Assembly (NCBI RefSeq): GCF_004402405.1
Contig: NZ_SOFE01000007.1
Span: forward strand, 17,726-81,725
From: Cryobacterium levicorallinum
GTDB lineage: Bacteria; Actinomycetota; Actinomycetes; Actinomycetales; Microbacteriaceae
Direction of reading: 5' to 3'
Length of the DNA stretch: 64,000 bases
Each line of letters opens with the position of its first letter. The first letter of the stretch is position 1. The notes under the pieces are model-generated. The model was not told the DNA's origin. It ran no database searches and saw nothing but the letters and a program-made list of their open reading frames with translations. Positions 25,789-36,300 of this stretch are shown here, piece by piece. The position numbers and the translations under genes were made by a program.

Positions 25789-26792
25789 TGCGCATCCTCG
25801 AGTCGTTTCCGGAGGGCCGCGCCACGACCAACCCCTACCTCGTTCAACTCGACCGGGGGCTGCGGGAGCACGTGCAGGTTGACGGATTCTCTTGGTGGCG
25901 TGCGTTGACGGCACCATACGACGTGTTCCATGTGCACTGGCCAGAGATTCTGCTGCAGGGGCGCACCCCGGCGCGCGCTCTGGCTCGGCGCCTGCTGTTC
26001 GCACTTCTGCTGACGCGACTGCGGCTGCGCCACACGGCCGTGGTTCGTACGCTGCATAACCTGCGCAGCCACGAAGAGAAGTCACCGACCGAGCGGCGCC
26101 TGCTGCAAGCGTTCGACCGCCAAACCACCCTGTGGATCCGGCTCAACGCGTTCACTGCGCTTCCGGCGGGCGCGCTCGAACGTACGATTGCACACGGCGA
26201 TTACCGCGAGTGGTATGCCGGTCAGACCTGCCCCTCGACAGTTCCCGGTCGCCTGCTCTTTTTCGGCCTGATTCGCCCCTATAAGGGCATCAACACACTG
26301 ATCGAGTGCTTCACGGCGATAACGGATGCTGCGGAATCGTCCGCAACGCTGCGGATCGTCGGTCAGCCCCACACGCCAGAGCTGGCCCGAACGTTGGGAG
26401 CTCTGGCGGCCGGAGACCCACGCATCGAATTCAGCCTGGGCTACGCGAGCGACGAGACGCTCGCCCACGAGATCGGCGAGGCCGAGCTAGTCGTCCTCCC
26501 GTACCAGGAGATGCACAATTCTGGCGCCACATTGTTGGCCTTGTCTCTCGGCCGCCCCGTTTTGGTGCCGCGGAACGCTGTCACCGAGGCGCTGGCGAAC
26601 GAGGTGGGCGGCGACTGGGTGTTGACCTACCCCGACACACTCTCGCCCCAGGACCTCACCGATGCGCTCGCCGCCGCTCGGTTCTCGTCCCACACGGCTC
26701 GTCCCGATCTCTCGGCCCGCACCTGGGAGACCGGCGTGGCCGGGCACCTGGAGGCGTACGCGTGCGCGGTGCGCGCCGTTCGAGCGCGCTGA
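25788..26792 (+). CDS. GT-B glycosyltransferase
   Basis: A protein of 334 aa. Short N-terminal domain 'YDVFHVHWPEILLQG' and 'RTLHNLRSHE', then a C-terminal nucleotide-sugar domain with 'LLFFGLIRPYKGINTLIECF', 'LRIVGQP', 'VVLPYQEMHNSGATLLALSLGRPVLVP' (PYQEMHNSGATLLALSLGRP). This resembles GT4/GumK-like mannosyl- or glucuronosyltransferases; donor unknown. It starts on a GTG sharing one base with the stop of the kinase gene, so it is tightly coupled to it. The gene ends 25 bp from the next gene, which is convergent. Confidence 0.82.
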   Translation: MRILESFPEGRATTNPYLVQLDRGLREHVQVDGFSWWRALTAPYDVFHVHWPEILLQGRTPARALARRLLFALLLTRLRLRHTAVVRTLHNLRSHEEKSPTERRLLQAFDRQTTLWIRLNAFTALPAGALERTIAHGDYREWYAGQTCPSTVPGRLLFFGLIRPYKGINTLIECFTAITDAAESSATLRIVGQPHTPELARTLGALAAGDPRIEFSLGYASDETLAHEIGEAELVVLPYQEMHNSGATLLALSLGRPVLVPRNAVTEALANEVGGDWVLTYPDTLSPQDLTDALAAARFSSHTARPDLSARTWETGVAGHLEAYACAVRAVRAR

Positions 26793-26817
26793 GCACCCAT
26801 CCACCGAGTTGGCTTTT

Positions 26818-27894
26818 CTAGCGCGTCCCGACGAACATCCAGGCGTCGGCGGCCAGGCGCCCGTCGACCGCCGGCAGGTCGGCCACGCCAGTTCCTACCC
26901 GCTTCTGCAGGGCGTGCATGACCGCGTTCGCCAGGGCCGGAACCCCGGCCCCGGGGGCGACGACGTCGTGGCCGTGCTCGGTGAGCCAGTCCGCGAGGCC
27001 GGTCTCCGACGTGGTGACGATATTGCACCCGTGGGCCAGACCCTCAACTATGGGCAGGCCAATTTGCTCGCGCCACGTTGCCGTTGGCTGAGATGGCAGG
27101 GCGAGCACTCTCGCGCGCCGCAGGTGAGCATGAATTTCACTGCGCGGCGGGTCGATAATGACCTCGATCGTCGGGTCCTGCTCGGCCGTTTGACGGGCCC
27201 GGTCTTCGAGGGCCCCCTTGCCGATGATGGTCAGCCGCGCTGCGGGGATGAGAGCGGTGACGCTCGGCCAGGCCGCAAGCAGTTCAGGAAAGCCCTTTCG
27301 TGCCACGAGGGCTCCGAGAAAAACAACGCGCGGCTCGCCAGGGCCGGAATCGACCGGGCAGGCACACGGGGCGGGCAAAGCCGGGATGACGGTGCTCGTG
27401 GTTCCGGCCGACGGCCGACGCAGGGCGCTGCCGTAGGTAATTCTCGCGGCATCCGTGCCGAAGGCGATGCGATCGGTGTGCCGCCAGACAAACCGCGACA
27501 GGCGGCTGTTGGCGAAGCGCCGCAGTCGACCCTCCTCGCCGACCGGGCGGACCAGAGGATTTGAGTTTTCCATGGCGTAGCTGACGATCGTCGCGCGCGG
27601 GCCACCGAGCAGCGACCGCGCTCGCAGGCCACTGATGGCCAGCGCACTGCCCCACACGCTTGAGAGCATAAGCGGTTCGTTGATTTCGAGGGTGGTCACC
27701 TTCGACCGAGCCAGCAGCCAGGCGGCGCGCACCGGACCGGCCTGCACGACGGTGAGCCCCTCCACCAGGGATTCGTGAAAGTCGTATCGTTTCGCCCGAT
27801 AGAGAATGGTCGCCTCCGGCAACACATGGGCACGCTCAAGATAAGCGCTGCGCAGGGTTCGGTACAACCTCGCCCGTGTGGTTACGATCCGCAT
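26818..27894 (-). CDS. GT4 glycosyltransferase
   Basis: A protein of 358 aa. 'RVVFLGALVARKGFPELLAAWP' and 'ARLTIIGKGALEDRAR' are the GT4 core, and 'REQIGLPIVEGLAHGCNIVTTSETG' carries the E-x7-E motif. The N-terminal domain has 'EATILYRAKRYDFHES'. It transfers a sugar to the repeat unit. It is the last gene of the minus-strand run that includes the giant surface protein, 60 bp upstream of it. Confidence 0.85.
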   Translation of the reverse strand: MRIVTTRARLYRTLRSAYLERAHVLPEATILYRAKRYDFHESLVEGLTVVQAGPVRAAWLLARSKVTTLEINEPLMLSSVWGSALAISGLRARSLLGGPRATIVSYAMENSNPLVRPVGEEGRLRRFANSRLSRFVWRHTDRIAFGTDAARITYGSALRRPSAGTTSTVIPALPAPCACPVDSGPGEPRVVFLGALVARKGFPELLAAWPSVTALIPAARLTIIGKGALEDRARQTAEQDPTIEVIIDPPRSEIHAHLRRARVLALPSQPTATWREQIGLPIVEGLAHGCNIVTTSETGLADWLTEHGHDVVAPGAGVPALANAVMHALQKRVGTGVADLPAVDGRLAADAWMFVGTR

Positions 27895-27954
27895 CCGGCG
27901 CGATCCCTTTCCTGCTCAGTGCCTGTCATCGAAATAGCGCCTTGCCTGGACAAA

Positions 27955-30900
27955 TTACTGGGGCATCACAGCGATCAGGTCATCGAAGGTCGCCGTCATC
28001 GGGCTCACGGTGGCCGAGCCACTGACGTAGAACGCCACCCCGATCGAACCGGCCTGCTGCAGGGCGGCCGTTGAATCCGTCGCACTGACCTGCCAGGTAT
28101 CAGGGGCAGGCTCACCGAGCTTCCACGCCATCGCCTTGAGCGTGGTCGGTACGGTGCCGGTGACTTGCACCCGCAGCTGCAACTGATCGCCCGCCACGTA
28201 GCTGAGGCCGGGGATGGTCAAGGACTTGAGACTCGTCGCATAATGCAGGATCTGCACCTGCACCGCCCCGGAGGCCAACAGCTTAACGCGGGCCCGATAG
28301 TCGTCCGTACCAACCCGACGCCCGATCGCCGTGAGGTAGACGCCGCCGCCGGTCACTGCCTGCTGCACGCCCGTTGTCACGGTCAGATCGGTTTCAGTGG
28401 TTGACACCGTGCTCAAATAGCCGTTGAGCATCCTGCCTGGCACGGCACGGAGTTTGGCCACGCCGTCACCGACCGCGTAGTTTGCTGCTGATCCGGTCGT
28501 GGTCCATGACCCGCCGAGGTCCGCTGCGCCGAAGCCGGTGCTCATGGCTCGGCTGAAGGCATCCGCTGCGAACGCCGTCGCCGGCGCTGGCGCCGGGTCG
28601 GTGACCACAACGCTGCGGGAAGCGCTCGCCGTTGCACCGGCATCGTCGGTGACCGTGAGCACGATTTCATAGGTGCCGGCTCCCGCGTAGCCGTGGGTTG
28701 CCGTTGCCACGGCGGCAGATTCGGTCGCGCCGTCTCCCCAGGCCCAGGTGTAGCCCGCGATCGTGCCGTCCGCGTCAGTCGAACCGACGCCGTCGACAGC
28801 GACCGCAAGATCGGTGGCCGTCGACGTGAAGGCCGCAACCGGAGGCGCATTCTCCGGGGCTGGCGGCGGGGCGGCGGTGACCGTGACCGACTCGGTGACG
28901 GCCGAGGTGGCCCCGGCATCGTCGGTCACGGTCAAGGTGACCTCGTATATTCCCGACTCGGCATACGTGTGGCTCGCCTGGACGGCGGTGCCGGTGGCGC
29001 CATCGCCGAACGTCCACGCATAGCTCGCAATCTGTCCGTCGGAATCCGACGACGACGCCGCGTCAACCTGCAGGGCCAGGTCGTCGACCGAGGAGACGAA
29101 GGCTGCTGTCGGTGGCAGGTTGGCCGTGCTTCCTCCCGATCCGAGCGTGAAGTGCTGGCCGATGACCCTTGGCACCAGGGCGGTGGAATAAACCGCAACC
29201 TCGTCGAGGGTACCGGCGAGCGCCGGGCTGCTCGAGCCCCAGGTAGGGTCGCTGCCAATGCGCCAGTATCCCGAGTAGGCCTGCGCCGCCGGTTGCGGAT
29301 TCGTGCCCACCAGTGCGCCGTCGACGTAGAGCTGCATGCCGGCGGGAGACTGCACGGCGACTACGTGGTGACTCACGCCATCGTTGTAGGACGCGGCTGA
29401 GGTGACCGTGTTTGCTTTGCCAGTCCAGGTGCCGAAGACGAGACGCCCATCATCCTGCAGGTAGACGTGACGGTCATAGTTGGTCGACAGCCCGGTCTGG
29501 CGGTTGCCGAAGCCGATGATTTTTCCGCCCTGCGTCGTGGTCGTGTTGAACCAGGCCTCGAGCGAGTACGTCGTCGGATTCACGAATTGCGTGTCGCTGC
29601 TGACCGTTCCGCCGTTGAAGGTGGCGGCGGTATTGCTCGCCCCGGCGATCAGTGCGTCCGTACCCTTCGTGACGGCTCCGGAATACGTTCCGGAATTGCC
29701 CAACAGGCCAGCATCGAGGGCGCTCGTTCCGGCAGCTTCGCCGAGCCGCCAGTACAGGTCGGGTTCAGCACCGTACACGGCGGCACCGTAGGCATCGGCG
29801 GGGGCGGCCGGCACCGGTGAGGTGCGGCCGGATGCGACGTAGTGGTCGAGCACCTGCTGACGGCTCAGCGGGCCGTTGTACAGCGCGACCTCGTCGATAT
29901 CGGCTGCAATGTACCCGCTCGTCGGCTGGCTGGTCCAGCTGCTGAGGGTATCTCCGCCGATTCGCCAGAATCCCTGGTAGACCTGCCCGGTCGTCACGTC
30001 GGAGCGATGGGCCGCGCGCGTGCCATCGATGTACAGCGTCATGCCCGCCGGGCTGAGGCTGGCCACAATGTGATGCCATTGCCCATCGTTATAGCTGTCA
30101 CTCGTATTAATGGTGCGAAGCGCGCTGGGGTAGGCGCCGAACCAGATCTTGCCGCCGTTGTCCATATAGACGTGGCGGTCGTACCCGGCCGAGCTGCCGG
30201 TGGCCTTGTCACCAAATCCAACGATTTTACCGCCTCGGGTGGTTGTGGTTTTCACCCACACCTCGACACTGAAGTTGTTCGACGATTCTTCCGCCGTTGC
30301 GGTCGAGGCCAGCCCGTTTGCCGTTCCGTCGAAGCGAGAGGCGGCCTGCTCAGCAATGGCGCCTGAGATATCTCTGGTCACGCCCGACCGCACTGCCAGG
30401 TCGGCTCCGCCGGTCCAGTCGAAGGCCGTTGTGCCCTCCGGCTCACCCAGTGGCCAATAAGACCGCGGCGAGTCACCCAAAACGGATGCCGCGTAGTCAC
30501 TCAGCCCCGCTCCCTCGGCAACCGTGACCGAGGCCACGGCACCGATGCGGCTGTTGCCGAATGGGTCGGTCACGCGGATGCGATAGTCGTAGCTTTGTCC
30601 CGGTGTCAGCCCGGTGTCGCTCCAACTGAGCATCGGCCGGTCCCAATCGGTGGAGTCGGCCAGGATGGTCGCGACGCTCACACCGTCCCTGAGCACTTCG
30701 TAGCTGAGGTTTTCGTTGTCACGGTCGTAGGCGCTCATCCAGCTCAGCCGGGTGCCTCCCGGCACGAAGGACGCGACGGACGGCACGAAGTCTGCGGCCA
30801 CGAAGGAGGTATTTGTGACCCGCGGGCCTTCTTTATTCGGGGCGATGGTCCGAGCCGCGAACCGCGCGAGCCCCTGCTGCCCTTTATTGTTTACGATCGT

Positions 30901-32235
30901 GAACTCGCCGCCATAGAGCAGGTAGTCCTCATTCGCGGTGATGTTCCATGGTCCCTGCCCTTGACCGGTGTACGTGCCCGAATTGATATCCGGGTAGAAG
31001 GTCAGCAGGTCGGGCCGGGGCGTTCCCTCAAAGTTGTAATACGAGCCGCCTGTCCGGTTTCTGGTGATGATTCCCTTCGCCTCCGATGTGAACGTCAGGG
31101 TGCGGTGGAAGGTCCACGGGTCGGTCTGCGGCGGGCCAGCGATGTTGCCACAAAAGTGAGCGTGCGAGGTGGTGTAGACGACGTCGCCCACTGGCACGGC
31201 AGAGTAGGTATCGCCGTGGCAGTCCTCGACCCAGATCAGCGCGCCCTCGTCCCAGCTGGCGCGAAACGCACCCTCGAGAGTTCCGCCGGTTCCGAAGACA
31301 TAACCGGTTCCGATCACGCCCTGATCCGACGAGGTCAGGCTCAAGATGGCGGCGTCCTTGCCGCCGTTACGAATGATCGAGTTGATCTTCCACGGAAGGG
31401 ACGCGCCGGTGGCGGCATCCGTTGCGGCCATGCCATAGCCGGGGTTGGAGCTGCCGTTGTACGAGGTGAACGCGCCGCCGATGACGACTCGGCCCCCGTC
31501 AGGCGAGATGGTCAGTGCGTTGACCCCGCCGCCGGCCGGCGTACCGGTCCAGGTGCCGAGTGCACCGTTGGACGCAGCGAATGAGGCCGTCATGGTGCGA
31601 GCCTGTCCCCCGGCGGTGGAAAAGGTTCCTCCGGCATAGACCGTGTCGCCGAAGAATCCCAGCGCCTTCACAGAGGCGTTCACGACCGGCTTCCAGGTGG
31701 AGACCAGGGCGCCCGTACCGGTGTCAAAGGCCGCCAGGCGGTACCGAGTGTCCGAACCGACCCTGGTGAAGGACCCGCCGGCGTAGACCCGGGTACCGTC
31801 GGCCGAGGCGACCAGAGCACGGACGGCTCCGTTGACGTTGGGGTTGAACGAGGAAAGGAGTTGTCCGGTGGTGAGGTTGTAGGCGAGCAGGTTGTTGCGC
31901 ACCACCTCGTTGGCACCTCGGGCCGAGCCGGCCGGGCGAGCCCTGGTGAATTCCCCTCCCACGTACACCGTGTTCCCCACGATCAGCTGAGTCCAAACGA
32001 CACCGTTGATCTGTGTCGTCGGCAGCGAATCCGCGGCGACCGTGGCCGGAGTGCCGACATCGACCGGTGCGGAATCCGCCAGCGCCACCGCTGGGACGCT
32101 CAGAACTCCGGCGATTACGGCGACCGCCGTCGCCAGAGCGAGCCAGCCTGCCCGTGCCAGGTGGGCCAGACGCGGGGTTCCACTGGGCGCTGGATCGACA
32201 AGACGGCGCGAAGGAATGAGCAGAGGAGCAGCCAC
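27955..32235 (-). CDS. Giant secreted protein: beta-propeller-like, Fn3, two LamG, two PKD
   Basis: A protein of 1426 aa, exported: signal peptide with hydrophobic core about 29-53 (AGWLALATAVAVIAGVLS then ALA before DSAP). Domains: repeats of the type 'VYVGGEFTRA', 'VYAGGSFT', 'VIGGAFTSYNG', 'LLYGGEFTIVNN' (about 75-460, DUF5122/delta-60 beta-propeller-like) with a conserved 'VEDCHGDTYSAVPVGD...HAHFCGN' (C339, C362 may bond); Fn3-like (about 480-573, 'YDRDNENLSYEVLRDG', 'SYDYRIRVTDPFGN'); LamG 1 (about 577-803) and LamG 2 (about 812-1032), each with 'DRHVY' and 'YNDG'; PKD 1 (1040-1120) and PKD 2 (1130-1212); a C-terminal domain 1224-1420 with 'IGRRVGTDDYRARVK'. No LPxTG or membrane anchor is seen. 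Probably a carbohydrate-binding structural or adhesin protein in the polysaccharide layer (inference). Confidence 0.88.
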   Translation of the reverse strand: MAAPLLIPSRRLVDPAPSGTPRLAHLARAGWLALATAVAVIAGVLSVPAVALADSAPVDVGTPATVAADSLPTTQINGVVWTQLIVGNTVYVGGEFTRARPAGSARGANEVVRNNLLAYNLTTGQLLSSFNPNVNGAVRALVASADGTRVYAGGSFTRVGSDTRYRLAAFDTGTGALVSTWKPVVNASVKALGFFGDTVYAGGTFSTAGGQARTMTASFAASNGALGTWTGTPAGGGVNALTISPDGGRVVIGGAFTSYNGSSNPGYGMAATDAATGASLPWKINSIIRNGGKDAAILSLTSSDQGVIGTGYVFGTGGTLEGAFRASWDEGALIWVEDCHGDTYSAVPVGDVVYTTSHAHFCGNIAGPPQTDPWTFHRTLTFTSEAKGIITRNRTGGSYYNFEGTPRPDLLTFYPDINSGTYTGQGQGPWNITANEDYLLYGGEFTIVNNKGQQGLARFAARTIAPNKEGPRVTNTSFVAADFVPSVASFVPGGTRLSWMSAYDRDNENLSYEVLRDGVSVATILADSTDWDRPMLSWSDTGLTPGQSYDYRIRVTDPFGNSRIGAVASVTVAEGAGLSDYAASVLGDSPRSYWPLGEPEGTTAFDWTGGADLAVRSGVTRDISGAIAEQAASRFDGTANGLASTATAEESSNNFSVEVWVKTTTTRGGKIVGFGDKATGSSAGYDRHVYMDNGGKIWFGAYPSALRTINTSDSYNDGQWHHIVASLSPAGMTLYIDGTRAAHRSDVTTGQVYQGFWRIGGDTLSSWTSQPTSGYIAADIDEVALYNGPLSRQQVLDHYVASGRTSPVPAAPADAYGAAVYGAEPDLYWRLGEAAGTSALDAGLLGNSGTYSGAVTKGTDALIAGASNTAATFNGGTVSSDTQFVNPTTYSLEAWFNTTTTQGGKIIGFGNRQTGLSTNYDRHVYLQDDGRLVFGTWTGKANTVTSAASYNDGVSHHVVAVQSPAGMQLYVDGALVGTNPQPAAQAYSGYWRIGSDPTWGSSSPALAGTLDEVAVYSTALVPRVIGQHFTLGSGGSTANLPPTAAFVSSVDDLALQVDAASSSDSDGQIASYAWTFGDGATGTAVQASHTYAESGIYEVTLTVTDDAGATSAVTESVTVTAAPPPAPENAPPVAAFTSTATDLAVAVDGVGSTDADGTIAGYTWAWGDGATESAAVATATHGYAGAGTYEIVLTVTDDAGATASASRSVVVTDPAPAPATAFAADAFSRAMSTGFGAADLGGSWTTTGSAANYAVGDGVAKLRAVPGRMLNGYLSTVSTTETDLTVTTGVQQAVTGGGVYLTAIGRRVGTDDYRARVKLLASGAVQVQILHYATSLKSLTIPGLSYVAGDQLQLRVQVTGTVPTTLKAMAWKLGEPAPDTWQVSATDSTAALQQAGSIGVAFYVSGSATVSPMTATFDDLIAVMPQ

Positions 32236-32294
32236 CAGAAGGCCTCACTTAGGGTTTGGACCGTAGCCGTCGAATAGCCACCGCACTAGTTCGC

Positions 32295-32338
32295 AGTATA
32301 TTGAGTTTTTGTCAGTTACCAATGCCCCCATACAGGGG
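32295..32338 (-). promoter_or_regulatory. Promoter with upstream palindrome (giant protein gene)
   Basis: On the minus strand: CCCCTGTATGGGGG (32338..32325), two bases, -35 TTGGTA (32322..32317), 16 bases, -10 TATACT (32300..32295), then about 60 bp to the gene start at 32235. The same architecture occurs before the 1098-aa paralogue. Confidence 0.6.
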
Positions 32339-32350
32339 ATTGGTGCTGGG

Positions 32351-33298
32351 CTAGCGCTTGTACTCGTGATAAATCGACCCCACGGAGCCGCTCAGCATGC
32401 CGGCACCGCGGGCAGCGGTGCGCAGCCCCCGGGCCCGATGGGGCAATTGTCCGATGATCAATCCGGTCAGGTAGCGGGCAAGGCCGCCCAGTACCCGCGC
32501 GGTGCCGCGGGCGACCATGGTGGCTCGCACGAGCATCCGCTCGCCGTGCGCGGTGTCGTCGAGATTGATTCGACTCCAGGTATTGCCCATGCGGAAAGCG
32601 CGCTGCAGCACCCATTCTCGGGTGAGCCGGCTGGCTGGGACCACGTCGATGACAATGGCCTCATCGCACCAGATCATTTGCCCGCCGAGGCGATGCAGCT
32701 GCCGGGTGAACAACGAATCCGAACCGCCGGAAATGCCGAACCGTTCGTCGAACTGCAGGCCGAGGCGGCGCACCTGAACGAGGTCAAGGAGCAGATTGTT
32801 GGTGGCGGCGAGCGAAACCGGCGTCCCCGTGGCGAATCGGCGGCGCTCAAAGAAGCCGCCGGCCCGAATCCACGGTTCAGGCTCCGTGTCGTATCGCGAG
32901 AGCACCGGACCGACCACGGCGGCCGGGCGAAAAGTAGCGTAGGTGTCGAGAAGCTGCATGAGCCACTGGGCAGTGGGCCGCTCATCATCATCGATGAAGA
33001 TCAGCACTTGGGCATGATCTGCTTCCGTCAAGGCCCGATTGCGACCGGCCGCGATCCCAGGAATCGGTTCATGCACGTACCGCACCGGCACGGAGCCACT
33101 CGAAGCGGCGACCGCAGCCACCTGGTCACGTGCACCGCCGTGCGGATCGTTGTCCACGACGAGAATCTCGATCGACCGAGAAACCGTGGCGGCCTGGTCA
33201 AGGAGCTCTGGCAGCAACTCCACCAGGTCATGGGCTCGACAATAGGTGAGGACCGCGATCACGACGCTGACCTTACCACCCGGATATTCTTTGGTCAC
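32351..33298 (-). CDS. GT2 glycosyltransferase
   Basis: A protein of 315 aa with the GT-A fold: 'VSVVIAVLTYCRAHDLVELLPELLDQ', 'ILVVDNDPHGGARDQV', 'PGIAAGRNRALTEADHAQVLIFIDDDERPTAQWL' (IFIDDDERP is the DxD metal site), 'RYDTEPEPWIRAGGFFERR'. It has a C-terminal 'LARYLTGLIIG' hydrophobic stretch. GTG start at 33298 with GGGGGG five to six bases upstream; the frame to 33358 adds residues before the usual start of the domain. It lies between two paralogous giant surface genes. Confidence 0.87.
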   Translation of the reverse strand: MTKEYPGGKVSVVIAVLTYCRAHDLVELLPELLDQAATVSRSIEILVVDNDPHGGARDQVAAVAASSGSVPVRYVHEPIPGIAAGRNRALTEADHAQVLIFIDDDERPTAQWLMQLLDTYATFRPAAVVGPVLSRYDTEPEPWIRAGGFFERRRFATGTPVSLAATNNLLLDLVQVRRLGLQFDERFGISGGSDSLFTRQLHRLGGQMIWCDEAIVIDVVPASRLTREWVLQRAFRMGNTWSRINLDDTAHGERMLVRATMVARGTARVLGGLARYLTGLIIGQLPHRARGLRTAARGAGMLSGSVGSIYHEYKR

Positions 33299-33397
33299 GA
33301 TTCCCCCTCTTTGGCATTTCGCCATCACAAATCCTGCACAAGCAGCGGTGCCGCTCACCTCCGATCAGTCACGCTGATCGGCCTCTACCGGCATCGG

Positions 33398-36300
33398 TCA
33401 ATTGACGCGCAGGGCGACGAAATCGTCGAAGGCCGTGGTGACCGGAGTCACGGTAGCCGTTGACCCGAGGTAGAGGGCCAGTCCGACCGAGCCCGACGCC
33501 TGCATGGCGGGCGTGGCATCCGTCGTACTGAGCTGCCAGGCCGACGGCTCGGTGCCGCCGACGCTCCAGACTTTAGCCCGAATGGTCGTCGGCCCGGTGC
33601 CGAAAACCTGCAGCCGGACCCGAAGCTGGGTTCCTGTCGTGTAGGTCAGCCCGGCGATGTTTTGCACTGTTAAGGTCGTCGCACCGTGCATGAGCTGCAG
33701 CTGCACAACACCCGTTGGCAGGAACTTGACCCTGGCCCGGTAATCATCGGTGCCAACTCGTCGGCCGATAACCGACGAGTACGCTCCCGAGCCGGTGGCC
33801 GCCTGCTGAAGTGCAATCGTCACACTCACGTCACTGTCAGCCACGGACACACCCGACAGATATCCGTTGACCGTGGTTCCGGCCGCGGCTTTAAACCGCC
33901 CGACACCTTCACTGACCGAGGAGTTCCCCGACGATCCGGTCGTGGTCCACGCGCCTCCGCTATCGGCTGTGCCGAGCCCGCTGCTCAAGACGCGGGAAAA
34001 CGCGTCGATTGCCACGGGAAGTTTGGGATCAACAGCCGGCACGAGCACGTTCTGCGTCGTCACGGCCGTTGCGCCAGAGTCATCGGCAACCGTGAGGGAG
34101 ACCGGATAACTGCCGTCGACGGTGTAGCTGTGCGTGGCTGTTTTGCCAGTCGAATTCGTCCCGTCGCCCCACGACCAGGCGTATCCTGCAACGGTGCCAT
34201 CAGCATCCGTCGAAGCGGATGCGTCCACCGAAACGGCAAGCGGCGACGTCTGGTAGCTAAAGGCCGCGGTCGGCTGCACGTTGGCCTGAGGGCCGGAGCT
34301 GCCCACGGCGTAGTGGTTCGCGATGGATGCCGCCCCGAGTGCGGCCGGATACACGGCGACTTCATCAATGTCAGCGGCGATGTAGTCGCTCAGGGGCCGA
34401 CTGGTCCAGCCGCTCAGATTGTCGCCGCCAATGCGCCAGTAGCCTTGAATCGGGGCGGCGGACGTCGTGTCGGTGCGTTGGGCGGCGAGTGCTCCGTCGA
34501 TGTACAGCGACATACCGTTTGCGCCGACAGTGGCGACGATGTGGTGCCACTGTCCGTCATTGTAGGACCCCGTCGTATTGACCGTGCGCAGAGCACCCGG
34601 CTTGACTCCGAACCAGATTCGGCCGGTATTGTCCATATAAACGTGGCGGTCGTAGGCGGCGGAGTTGGCGGTGGCGCTATTGCCGAGGCCGATTATTTTA
34701 CCGCCACGCTTGGTCGTTGTCTTGACCCAGGACTCAACGCTGAAGTCGCCGCGCGGCGTTTCAAACGCGCTGGACGCGGCGAACCCAGCAGTAGTGCCGC
34801 TGAACCGCGAAGCAGAGCCATCGCCACCGCTGAGGGCGCCCGCGACGCCTCTGGTCACGCCAGAGTTGGTTTGCGCATTGGCGGCGGCGGCCCAGTCGAA
34901 GGCCGTCGTTCCGCCGGCTTCGCCGAGCGGCCAGTAGGACGTCGGCGAGTCCGCACGAACCGCGGATGCATACGCGCTGTAGATCCCGGCACTTGCGACG
35001 TTAACGGATGCCGGACTTCCGGTCTTCACGTTGCCAAACGGGTCGCTCACCCTAATCTGATAGGAATATGCCTGCCCGGGGGACAGCCCACTGTCCGTCC
35101 AGCCCATGCTGGGTCGGGACCAGTCGACGGATAGGCCCAATACGGTGCCGACCGATACTCCATCACGCAGAACTTCGTACTTGAGTCGCTCATTGTCACG
35201 GTCGTAGGCCGACTTCCACCCAATGCGCACCGTGCCGGTCGAGAGCGATTGCAGGTCTGGAACGAAAGCCGACGCGACGAAGGCCGCGTTGGCCAAGCGG
35301 GGCCCTTCTTTATTGGTCGCGGTCGTGGAGCTGGCGAATCGCGCCAGACCCTGCTGCCCCTTGTTGTTGACATTAGTGAACTCGCCGGCGTACAAGAGGT
35401 ATTGACCATTGGTCACGACGTTCCAGGGACCCTGCCCTTGCCCGGTGTAGACGCCGGTGTTGATGTCCGGGTAAAAGCTCAACAGGCTCGGTCGAGGTTT
35501 GCCGACGAAGTTGTCGTAGCTGCCCACGGCGTTTGGCGTAATGAGTCCGGTGGTGGCCATCGTGAACGACAGGGTGCGGTGGTAGGAGCGCGGCGCCGTC
35601 TCGACCGGTCCGCCAATATTGCCGCAGTAGTGCGCGTGGCCGGTGGTGTAGACGACATTCTGCGTCGGGGCCGCGGAGTAGGTGTCACCGTGGCAGTCTT
35701 CCATCCAGATGATCGAACCGTCCGACCAGCTGGCGCGGAAAGTGCCCTCGAAGTTGGCGCCAGCGCCATAGTCGTATCCAGTGCCGAAGACACCATCGGA
35801 CGAGGAGGTCAGGCTCGTGATCCCGCCGTTGATCCCTCCGTTACGGAGTAGCGAGTTGACCGCCCAGGGCAGGGAGGCGCCGGTGACGGCGTCGAGGGCC
35901 GCCATCCCGTAGCCGGGGGTGCTGGCGCCGTTGTACGAGGTGAAGGCGCCGCCGATAATGACCTTGGCACCATCGGGCGAGACGGTGAGGGCGTTGACGG
36001 CGCCGCCGCTCGGGGTTCCTGACCAGGCCTTCAACGCACCGTTGGAGGCGTCAAAGGACGCAATCTGAGGGCGCGGCTGACCACCGGCAGTGCTGAAGAC
36101 CCCGCCAGCGAACAACGTGCCACCCGAAAATCCGAGCGCTTTGACCTGAGCGTTCAGGACTGGGGCAAACGAGGCGACGAGCGCGCCCGTGCCGGTGTCA
36201 AAGGCCGCCAGACGGTACCGATTGGCTCCGCTCACGGAGGTGAACGAGCCGCCGGCATAGATTCTGCTGCCGTCTGCGGAGGCGACGAGTGCTCGAACTG

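Noticed and set aside
33686..35134. 482-aa open frame opposite the 1098-aa surface gene
   Set aside because: Arg/Gly-rich shadow of repeat-containing gene; no SD or signal peptide.
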